From Mesaphorura yosii (Eukaryota; Arthropoda; Collembola; Poduromorpha; Tullbergiidae): DNA of 64,000 nt. The stretch covers positions 62,001-126,000 of the forward strand of contig WIXG01000003.1 in the NCBI GenBank assembly GCA_009869945.1, read 5' to 3'. This document shows positions 1 to 10,600 of the stretch, in pieces. The translations under genes were made by a program, and so were the position numbers. Position 1 is the stretch's first letter. Every line of letters starts with the position of its first letter. Below the pieces are notes generated by a model. The model was not told the origin of the DNA. It did not search any database and was given only the letters and a program-made list of their open reading frames with translations.

Positions 1-651
1 AGCGATTGCTTCTCGCCATTCTGTGCTCTGGAATTTGTGCTTCTATTCCTCACATTCTCAGTTGGGCTTGCTGGTGTCCTCTCCCTGGGTTGCACTGTAA
101 TCGGAACGCTTTTAACTGTCAGCATGAATAATTCTCGGGCGCCACGTGCGAGTTCACCTGGAACGGAGCCATTCGGAGTCGACTTTGGTTACGGCGATCA
201 AGTTTCGGGAAATGAGGACTCTGGCTACTTCACGGAGAGCGAAAGCGAAGTTGACGACGGAGATCTGATCATGCTTGCAATGGCGACGCGCAAAGCGAAG
301 GCAGCCCCGCCGAAATTGTGCACAAAACTTACTCTTGGGTCTCACCGTAACTGTATGTGCTCATAGTCGAACCCTAAATGGTACCATCAAAGGAATAGTT
401 AAGTCACGGTAATGATTATAATTTCAGATATGTCTTCAGCAGCAAGTCTTCCATCACTGGCCTTCAGCAACACTGACAATGATGACTGCGATGAAAATGA
501 AACCGAAGACGAAGATTCTTTTCATACCGGTTCAATTACTGAAGACGATTCGCCTGATTTTGTTGACGTTAACCCTGCTGCATGTGCGGACGTAGATGAA
601 GATGCTGTTGACGCTGACTTCGGTAAAAACGACCGATTAAAATCTTTATAA
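1..651 (+). CDS. 3' part of an unrecognised acidic protein (partial at window edge)
   Basis: The frame is open from base 1, so the 5' end lies outside the window or in an upstream exon. A likely join is 1-352 to 428-651, using donor gtatgt and acceptor atttcag; the codon phase is kept. The visible protein is low in complexity and strongly acidic, with clusters such as DNDDCDENETEDEDSF and SGNEDSGYFTESESEVDDGD. A hydrophobic run over residues 1-30 could be a membrane segment. It could equally be intron, because a ctgtcag acceptor sits directly before an ATG at 124. An AATAAA lies at 839. I do not recognise the family. The acidic serine-rich composition suggests a disordered region. Exon structure is uncertain. 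Confidence 0.35.
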
Positions 652-838
652 TATTGCAACGTCATCAGGGACCGTTTGAAGGAAACTTTTTTTGCATTTC
701 AGTTTTACTTTAGGAGTCGAAAGGAATTATTGGAACTGAAGCGTATCAAAATTCAAAATCCGACGAGTATTCCCAAAGTCCAAAACAATGATTTCGGATC
801 TAAATCCGAGCCATGATACAATTGCAACTCAATTACTC

Positions 839-844
839 AATAAA
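839..844 (+). terminator. AATAAA polyadenylation signal
   Basis: A canonical AATAAA lies about 190 bp after the stop of the acidic protein gene at the left edge. Confidence 0.4.
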
Positions 845-1008
845 GCAAGATTTTAATCAAAATCAAATCTAGTGCATTAGATAAAAGCTTGATTAAATCA
901 AATCAGAGCAACGAGATTCAGCAAGTCAAACGCAGTGCAGAATTCTAAGCGAGAAGCAAATGTATAGCGAATTCCAGTCGACCGATCGTGTGTTCAGTAT
1001 CAGTAATA

Positions 1009-3070
1009 TTAATATTCAGCATCGCCACCATCATCCACTGTGTCCGACGCGACTTCCTGATAGTCTTGGACGAGTGTTGCCAGATCCTCGCGAGCTTCGG
1101 CAAATTCTCCTTCCTCCATTCCTTCGCCAACGTACCTGCCATTTGCCATATATGCAATTGCATGCTAAAAGTTAAGGTATTTAACACATAAAATAGGGTT
1201 AGTGTTAATGAACTGACCAGTGCACAAACGCTCGCTTTGAGTACATCAGATCAAACTTGTTGTTGAGTCTTGTCCACGCGTGCTGAATACTGGTCGTGTT
1301 TGAGAGCATGCAGCACGCGCGCTGAACTCGGGCAAGGTCGCCACCTGGAACCACTGTCGGTGGCTGGTAGTTTATCCCGACCTTGAATCCAGTCGGACAC
1401 CAATCCACAAAATGTATGGTCTTCTGTTGCTTCACGGCGGCGATAGCGGAGTTGACATCTTTCGGGACAACGTCTCCACGGTACAGCATACAGCAAGCCA
1501 TATACTTGCCTAGGATTATTTTACACTAGCTTACCAATCAAAACCAATTTGCGTATTCTAACAACTTACGACTTACCTTGTCGTGGATCGCATTTCACCA
1601 TTGTATTTCCAGATTCAAAGCAGGACTTTGTAATCTCGCCCACTGAACATTGTTCGTGGTTCGCCTTTTCAGCAGATATCAACGGAGCGTAGGAAACCAG
1701 TGGGAAATGAATTCCTGTGAAGGTTCGGATTCAGATTCGTGCGGGGAAATAAGGTTATAGTAAAAATGAGTGAAGTGTGAGTACTTACTTGGAAATGGGA
1801 CCAAGTTCGTTTGGAACTCGGTCAAATCCACATTCAGTGCACCTTCAAATCGTAGCGAAGCCGTGATGGACGACACGATTTGCCCAATTAAGCGATTCAA
1901 GTTTGGATAGTTCGGCCGTGAGACTTCCAGATTCTTGCGGCAGATATCAAATATGGCTTCGTTGTCAACAATGAACGAACAATCCGCGTGAGACATTGTG
2001 TTGTGGGTTGTGAGCACTGCAAGACACAAGTGACAAACCTTCAAAAGTCAGAATGCTCAGCTCAGACACTCAAGCTACAAGTCCGCATTTGGGCGTCATA
2101 CCCCACTCACATACATGAATTATAGGGCTCGACAACCGCCGTGCTGATTTGTGGTGCTGGGTAAATCGCAAATTCCAGCTTGGATTTCTTTCCGTAGTCA
2201 ACAGAAAGGCGTTCCATCAGCAAAGATGTAAAACCGGAGCCGGTGCCACCTCCGAAGGAACGGAAAATGAGAAAGCCTTGAAGGCCGGAGCATTGGTCAG
2301 CCAGTTTGCGGATCCTGATAATTGAGAAATACCAACTGGGTCATCGTGTCTCGACTCATTTGACAATCACTTCACTTTAGCGAATAGACATAACAAGACA
2401 GAGGCACGGACCTGTCCAAGACATGATCGATCATTTCCTTCCCCACAGTGTAATGCCCACGAGCATAATTATTCGCAGCATCTTCTTTCCCCGTGATCAA
2501 CTGCTCAGGGTGGAACAATTGGCGATAAGTTCCCGTACGGATTTCATCTATAAATCACACAATGAACAAAATATTATTGGAACCTGCTTAGTCACTTGCG
2601 TTAGGATTTAAACTTCAAAAATTATTAGCGGGATCTTTGCAGTGAGTTTATTAGCATGGCTAAATTCAATTTGTGTGATTTCCGTCAAAGTCATTTATGC
2701 TTCGCATCCTTAGAGATCCGTGTTAGCTCATACAACTGTACGTGATACAGCACCGAATGTCGCAGGCAATTACTAACCAACTACTGTCGGTTCCAAGTCC
2801 ACCATGATTGCTCGTGGCACATGACGTCCACTGCTGATCTCGTTGAAGAACGTTCCATACGACGCGTCATGCCTCGCGTTCTCCGCGGGCGCCATTTCGC
2901 CATTTGGGGCGATTCCATGCTCCAGGCAGTACAGCTCCCAGCAGGATGTGCCGATCTGGACGCCTGCTTGTCCGACGTGCAGAGAAATGCATTCACGCTA
3001 CATAATTGGATCAGAAAATAGTAATTATTTTTCTTTTTGATTACGGCGAGCATAATTGCAAGAATACCAT
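1009..3070 (-). CDS. Divergent alpha-tubulin, 447 aa, 8 coding exons
   Basis: Subunit of the alpha/beta-tubulin dimer of microtubules. Coding exons in transcription order are 3068-3070 (ATG only), 2778-2997, 2412-2547, 2115-2314, 1789-2016, 1577-1714, 1218-1509 and 1009-1135; the total is 1344 nt with all phases kept. An intron directly after the ATG is common in alpha-tubulin genes, but the ATG exon (donor gtattc) is the least certain piece. Family motifs are present: [16 protein letters not shown], the GTP-binding [18 protein letters not shown] with the catalytic glutamate of the alpha subunit, and a C-terminal EY. Residue 40, the acetylated lysine of most alpha-tubulins, is Glu and the surrounding loop is rewritten. 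The acidic tail is short (about 11 residues: [11 protein letters not shown]). It is probably a specialised paralogue, for example germline or maternal, rather than the housekeeping form. Confidence 0.93.
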
Positions 3071-6000
3071 TGTCAGCAACCCGAACAGAACAACTTTAAG
3101 ACACTTTCAATAAATAGAGCAAAGTACAACTATTTGAATGGAATCATACAGGAGACAAATGACAAGAACAAGCCCGAAACTTGGAAAAGGAAGTTTATGG
3201 CTTGACAAGCCGCTTCTTATCAATTTGTGTCATCTTTCCTGGTAAAATACAAAATTGACCATTTAATGAAAATTTGGAAACCACATTCCGCTATTTTTCC
3301 TCAAGTTTCATTCATGTCCAATGCCCATTTCCGACTCCAGCAGGCCCAAATGTACCAGGTTTTTGTTTCCGCACCGTACACGTACGAAAACCCCTTGCAA
3401 CATAAAATCGCGGTCACGACACATGTGACATTCTTTAAATTGCATTTCTTTAATTATAATTGTGTTGAACTTCCCAACACGAGTGGAAGTTCAAAAATTC
3501 AATTCGACAAAACGTGAAATTGACGAAATGGAATGATGTGATTTCTCCCAGCACGCACGCATGCAGCTTACAACAGCAATCGTCTTTGATTCTTATTCTT
3601 TTCGTCGTTCACGCATCTAAAATGTGTTCGCACTTTGCACTTTTGTCTCTTATTTTTAAATGAGTTTTGCAATTTGCATTGAACAAGGTGCAAGGCGAAG
3701 TCATATCTTTACGGGAAGCTGGATGCAATTAATGAATGACATGACTCGACATGACAGTCACAAGGGCAAGGTACAAAGCGCATAAATTCTCATGCTGGAA
3801 TAAATAATGCTTGCAATTTGTGCTATCTTAATTACTACTGACACACTCGCATTTCATGATTTATGTTTTTGTTTACGCGAATCATGCATTCCAGTTGTCA
3901 AACTCGCAGTCGTCAGAGACTCAGTTTGAAGTTAATTCGTGGAAATTTTGTCGCGTCGCGCCGTCTGATATCGAGAAAATGAGGAATTTATACATACAAT
4001 CACAGAATAACGTTTCACAAGGCCAGCGCTTTCGTGGAACCTGCCTCTTGTGTTCGCCTTTCGTGTGGTTGCGAGGTGGTAGGAATTGCATGAATAGAAT
4101 TCAGTATTTACACAGATGCGAAATAGCGAAGGCGAAATGCGAGTCTGTCTGCAGTCCGGTTTTAGAGAGTTCGAGTTACTGCCTACGTCAGCCTACGTGA
4201 TCATTGGCTTTGGCTCACTTTTGGGTAAATTGGATTTAGAAAGCTTATAGACGCTGACTTGCAGCCGTTGCAGTCGCAGTCAGCCCTGACTTTTGACCTT
4301 TGGATCAAGCAAGAAGAGCACAGAGACAAATGACAAACAGCAGCAGCCGACATATATTTAGCACAACCAGTGTATTGTCATCATTTATCATGTGGTGATG
4401 TCGTGGCCGTCACAATTTACAATGCTCCTCAGTTGCAGTTAAGTCAAAGTCAATTCAGTGACATTTGGACTCAAATTATATAATCCTTTGATGAATTGTC
4501 ATGAATCTTATTTTTCCTTCTTTGGATTTTGAGTTTTTGAGTCTGGAAGTGAGAATGTTGCTGCTCTGGTTTTTTTGCTGCAGCTGCTTGTCAAGAAGGA
4601 AGATTTTAATGTAGCATCGACTATGGCTTCTTGGTTTCATTGTATGCTACAGGTAGCCTGTGTCAGGTTTCGACTGCTCTTTCGTTGATCCATGATCTGA
4701 TCATTCATTGTGAGCATGGCCAGCCCACATTGAATAATTCCGTCATCGTCATTCGTTTGCGTCTGCCTACCTGAGGTCGAAGTACACGGAGGTACAATAT
4801 TGAGCTTAGCAACACGATAAACGGAACGAGATCCTTCTGAATCACAATCCTGATGACAAAGGGACTTTGTCCAGTGCCGTCAGTGGTATCTGTGATCATG
4901 GTCATATTTTAAAAGGGTAGAGTCACTGAACAATGAAATTCTGGTCAGTGAAGTAGAGTGTAACTAGTTGGGTAATCCAGCATCCAGAGCAGGCCGACAA
5001 GCACGTTGCGAGGTTATGATCAGTTGCTCAGTTGCATTGCAGGAACAAAGAATGAATGACGTGGTGAGTCATGAGTCAGCACGAGCCGTTCATTATCGTT
5101 GATCTGATGCTTTGATAGCACCTGCTTTGTGCAGTATTGAATACTTAAAATTTGGGCACATGCTGTTGCATGGCTACGGTCTTAGGATGCTGCAATTATC
5201 TCAAGTTCTTGCTGCCTCGGCCGAAACTGCCGAAGCTGTTGTCAACCACAATAATGTCGTGCAGGCAGAAAAGCTTCAATTTCAAGAACTCAAAGTACAA
5301 AGTTCAAGTGCTTCTCTGGGAAAAGTTTCGACTGTGCTTTGTGCTGAGAATCATGGCTTGAGTTCGTGGTTGAAGCTTTTTATTCCGTGATCGTGGTTCG
5401 TGATCTTTACTGTTGCCATTCTTTCACATACTTATTCGCAATCACGTATATGAACACGTACGTACGTTTCCCATTTGCAGGTATAACCTTCGTCTGATCA
5501 CATTATAAATATCATTCATTTCGAAATGATGAAAACAGTAACTTGAACTTGAAAACAGAATCAACAAGTAAGCAAGCACCCGATGACCATTTCCAGGAAC
5601 TTGTGATGTTAATTAAATAATACAAAGGATAGAAACCAATCTGTGTTGTTTAATGTCGCTTTTATTGGCTTTGACAATTGGCAGAGTGTAAACAAAATCA
5701 AATACGCAATATGCATCTTTGTTCAACCGAGCGTCAACAAAGAGGAGTTGAACCGAGTTCGACACTTGCGTCAACTCGTCAACTGTGTGGGCAGAATCGC
5801 AGCATCCACATAAAGACAATGACAATGGCAAGCCGGTTGACTGTCGGCGTCCGCTTCCACTTGAACCCTCGAGCACACTTTCAGTTCTTCAACATTCTTT
5901 ACGCCTTGCCTGAAATTTGATACCACCATCACCCGACTCCAAGCAACTAATCAATTCCAGGAGAACAAACAAAGGACAACTCAGTTCTTGGAGTTCTCAG

Positions 6001-6399
6001 TTAGGGGAAATTAATGGATAGACGTCAGCAAGAACGGATCAGTTGGATGGGACGAAGTGGTAAACATTGACAAAAGAAAGGCCTACGTGCGAAGATCCAC
6101 CGACACTGGAATTAATCCTTTTGAAAATTGGACTTTAGTACAACTGGGTCACGATTTTTGTCAGCCAAAAATTCACCAGCACCTGTAATGCCAAAGTTCA
6201 GCCATGGCGCTAGCACGTACGCAACAGAATAACGAGCTTCAGTTTTTCTTTGAAGATCAATGGATGTGGAAATGGAAGGTTTATTCAGAGTGTTTACGTA
6301 TGCAACTTATATTTAGTACCACAACAAAGGGTTCTGGTAGGTTCTGGGTTCCAGGTTGGTTAGCAGGGCGGGTGTCAGATTTCTGAGGACCTCTGAAAT
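3071..6399. other. Intergenic stretch without a supported gene
   Basis: This is the upstream region of the tubulin gene. Several open frames of 60-115 codons occur (for example 3856-4200 +), but none shows a recognisable domain or a consistent set of splice sites. Confidence 0.5.
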
Positions 6400-6788
6400 C
6401 TATTTACGACCACGGCAGCAGTAAACATGGACTCCAGGTGACCCATCTCGCTGGTAGCATCCGGACCGAGTGCTCGATGCGTATGTCGAGTCCGGACACT
6501 TGTAACGATGAGCCGGCGACTGGCATTCTTGCCACCAGCAATCGCCTACGCTCCGCTTCTCGATCGGGGCATCATCTAGAAATTGGTTACGATCATTGAT
6601 ATATGCAAATGTGCAAGGTGCACGCGCAGTGTCGAATTTAATGCCCAATGATGTATGATTTATGTACCTTCTTCGTTGTCAACAAAATCGAAACCTTCGT
6701 CCTCCTCGCCGTACGCGTCCGCGGCAGAAAACGAGACGGCAAAGGCCGAAATAATCAATAGTACAAGCAGGCACGTGTACGGCTTCAT
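6400..6788 (-). CDS. Small secreted cysteine-rich prepropeptide, 98 aa
   Basis: Two exons, 6668-6788 and 6400-6575, joined at gtacat/tttctag in phase 1. Residues 1-24 form a clear signal peptide (MKPYTCLLVLLIISAFAVSF). An acidic propeptide follows and ends at IEKR, a prohormone convertase site. The predicted mature peptide has about 50 residues, starts SVGDCWWQECQ and has six cysteines spaced C-x4-C-x8-C-x12-C-x12-CC, enough for three disulfides. It ends CCRGRK. A Gly followed by two basic residues is the usual signal for C-terminal amidation, so the end product may be an amidated arginine. I do not recognise the family; a peptide hormone or a defence peptide are both possible. The stop codon directly follows the RGRK end. 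Confidence 0.75.
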
Positions 6789-7682
6789 TTTCGGCGTTGA
6801 GCGTTGAAAATTTCACGAATTGAAGTAGAAATCCAATTCCGCAAAGTAATTACTTTATTTACGGTCGGGATTGCGAAATTCGCCAATAACTTTGGGTCTC
6901 CAGCGACAAGTAATCGAACACTAAAAGGAAATTATCGAGTAAATAACCACGAGCAGAGTCACGATCCTTTTTGTGAATTTCCATTGCAAGTTCGGAAATG
7001 CAAAAGCAACGCTGGGCGCACAGTCAAACCGCGTGCTTCCTTTTGAAATCGCGGAATCGGAAACCGTTTTTCCCGAGAAGTCGAATTCTAAGAACAAGTT
7101 TGTATTTGCAAAATTGGCAATTGAATAAATAAGCGGAAATTTCCTGCAATACAGTGCAGTGAACCACAGATAGCATTCATTCACAGCTTGTGAAATTGAC
7201 AATTTATTAACTCGCACCTAAAATAATTGTAATAACGACAGCCACGTAGTAATCAACAGAGTAAGCTTCTTTATAAATGCATACCATGTCTATATCGCGA
7301 AGTCCATAAGTTAAGGAGTTTAGTCTAGACTAGTCTACGGAGGTACACAAAATACAAAAGGATTGCAGTATTTTGACCAATGGAATAATAATTATGATAA
7401 TGATATCATTACGTATAATGCATTTTGATATTGCAGATAACTTGCTTAATGATGGTAATACATTCATGTCTTTGAAATAAATTCCTAAATCTTTAAGATT
7501 AAACTTAACAAAACTGTAGCTTCACTATAGTCATTCACACGGAAATTGTAATACAGTTATCGGCATCCTAATTACACTTTGTTTTTCTACGAGTACGACT
7601 AAATGACAACTTATACATTTCCACAAATGGGAATGCTCTCAATAATCAGTTAATGGTCCACATAATTTGCTAATTAGCCAAT
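6789..7682. other. Intergenic, AT-rich, no supported gene
   Basis: This lies between the cysteine-rich peptide gene and the 3' end of the SmydA-like gene and probably includes the latter's 3' UTR. It has many short AT runs. No coding signal is convincing. Confidence 0.45.
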
Positions 7683-10600
7683 TTAGAGCGTAATTCCAAA
7701 GTATTCGAGGAGCGGCTGCAGGTTGGCCGAGTCCATCGTGAGCGCCTTGATTTTCTGGTATTCTGGAGATCCTTCTGGCTCATTGACGAGTATCGCCTTG
7801 CTCTCATTCATAATTTTGATAATTTCTTCAAATTTTGTTTTGCCGACTTTCAGAAAGCTCTCTTGATTAATGTTGCGTTTGAACTCGCCAAGGAAGATGA
7901 TCAGCATTCCTTCGTGAAGATAAAACAGAAGGTTTCCTACGGAGCAGAGCAAAGAAAGAGGCGAAGGGTTAATGTAAATATGGACGCTCCAAAGTTCACG
8001 ATTATGACACATGCAATAAGCAGCGTAGAATGAAAGGGTTTGGGTTTGGCATTTAATCATCTGTTTAAAATGTGATCTTTGAGAACGAGTCTGACATCAT
8101 AATTTTGTTATCTTTCCAGAAAGAAGAAAAATAAGATAAAGATGTCATGTCATCTGTCATCACAGTTCAAAGCAACAGCACAGAGCACTTGGCACGGTAT
8201 AAACACAATGTTGTCCTGTACTCACCACGTATGCGGTTACTTCCTGGATGAAGAATGTCGGCTATTTCGAGACAGTCGCGACAGTATTCAATTTGCTTTG
8301 TTGCTAGTTTGAGAGCTTCTTCTTCGTTAACGAGCACCAGAAGCTTGTTAATACAGGAAATGATTGAATATTGAATATCCATGATTAGGAAGTGATTGGG
8401 ATGCAGCACTTTGCCTTTGTACTTGTCAAGGACAGCCTCCAAGTTCTCGTACTCTTGAAAGAGCGAATGCTGAACGTACGTCTTTGAAATGTCGTACTGA
8501 ACGTGCTTCAGAAGCTCGACCACTTGCGCGTTCGTCAAACGGAAGTCGCAGCGCGGAGCATAATTGCAGTACCACTGCCCCGTAAGCTCCAGACTCGCCG
8601 AGTTGAGCGGGTACAGGTACCCGTTGGGGCAACTCGGTTTGGGGCACTTGATCTGCGAGTAGTGCGTGCACAGCTCGGATGGGTCGGAGCATCGCCGACA
8701 GTCACATGAGAAGTAGTAGAGTTCTTTGAGTTGCTGTCGCCGTTGAAAAGTGCCGCGTGTTGAGTCGATAAACGCATGCGTTATGATCTGTCCCTTCTTA
8801 ATACGTTGTGAGGCCATCACAGTCAGAAGATATGACGAGGAATTTCGTGTTGGGCTCTTTGAAATGATGGTGTAGCTATTTGGAACACAATCTTGGGTGA
8901 TTAGACTTGCATTGAAGAACAGGAGTGAAGCATTCCTGTGGGGTAAACAGCAAAGCAAAGGCAGTGATGAGAAATTAATCATTGTCAAACTTCCTTATCA
9001 TTGTCATGTATTTGGACATAGTAAAGACAAACTGATAAATATTCAAGTGCATTGAAATGTATGGTGGTGGCTACTTACGTTGGCACATAATAATTTGAGG
9101 ATGATGATATTGTCCCAGTGTCCGTTCCTCCACCGCCCGCCCTGCTACCATGCTGCTGCTGATGGTGGCTGTGTGACTTGGAGTCTGACATGCTTGAAGA
9201 CGGTGTCAGCAACCCATCGGTAGGAAACCCATTCACAGCACACACGCCAACGATATGATTCACCGTCTCCCCGTCAAATTGATTCAAATGACACTCTTGC
9301 TTGATGAATTTGAAAATGTTGATTGTCTGTGACACCGCGACAAAGTTTCCTTGTCTCAGTTCGTTGTGCGCGTCCATGTCGATCAATTTATTCCATCGTT
9401 CCGGGTATTTGTCCCGGAGCAGTAGACACCGGAGCACCTTGATCTTTTCGTATTCGGAAGAGTGTACAATTGGTGAAACGGGATTGCTGGCGAAGACTTC
9501 GCATTCGAACTCGGCATGGTCAGCAATCTAAAAAATTAGTAAAAAGGGTCATACTCATTTTCATTCATTCGAAGCAAAAGGTCGGATTTTTATTATTCAC
9601 GACGTAATTCTTCGAGTTTTGAGGTTGGGCCGTATAAATATTTAGCAGGCCACATAAATTTACAATATTTACCAACCGCAAAGCACAAAACACAAATCCA
9701 TAATTGAATACAGCCAGCAAATTGCGCGTTAACAATTAAATTAGCATGAGTGGAATTGGCGCGGGGTTCTGGGCCGGGTACAAAGGGCAAGTGCAAATAG
9801 CAAATCGCACAGTGTTATTTTCCCCAGATCATAAAAAAGTTCTGCTCGTAAACATCCTCCATTCGTCTGCACTAGCTACAAAACGTTACACTATTCAAAG
9901 CCAGCCGAGCCAAGAAAACAAGACCCACGTGCTAGCTCGAGGAGCTTAGTGCTTAGCGTACATAGCGGCGAAATTGGGACTAACACGAGACGGAAAGGCA
10001 GCGCGACGTGCGGCGTAGACGCAGACATGCTCGGTTCACGTCCGCGAATTTATGTTACTGTTTACATAAAGTGAAGGTTACGCGAATATGCGAGGAAGAT
10101 TACAGAAAAACCCGACCCGATTCTATCGGGCAAAGTGCAAAGTATGCGTTTCGAGTTATGAATCGCAATTCGCGGATCAAGGCAAAGTTTAGTCAAAACT
10201 CGATTCTAAACGATGAAGAAATACGGGCACAGTCAGCCTTAGTCTATGCCTGACATTCATTCAATCGACAGATGGACAATAAATCCTTTTGCGTGCAAAA
10301 AGCAGCAACCAGCAAGGCCAGTTTTCCTCTCAAGTCATTCTCAATGTCCATTGCCCATAGACTTTGTTCTAAACATAACATGACAGGAGGCATGTCTCAC
10401 GTAGGCAACTCCAGCACAGCACAGCAAAAATGTGTGCAAATATGCAGGCATGTATGGAGAAGCGAGAGTCCAAAGTGCAAGGCTCAAGGTACAGATAAAT
10501 AGTAACCGCATTGCATTCCCTTTCGCTGCCGAAAGAGATACCAAATATTTAATTTTAGGCAATACCAATCAATTCACTTACCGTTTCACTTGCAAATAGT

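Noticed and set aside
2781-3053. Minus-strand 90-codon frame inside the tubulin gene
   Set aside because: It is another frame of tubulin exon 2 plus the preceding intron; the tubulin frame explains the sequence.
3856-4200. Plus-strand 114-codon open frame
   Set aside because: No domain, no splice signals and no codon pattern like the neighbouring genes. Frames of this size are expected by chance here.
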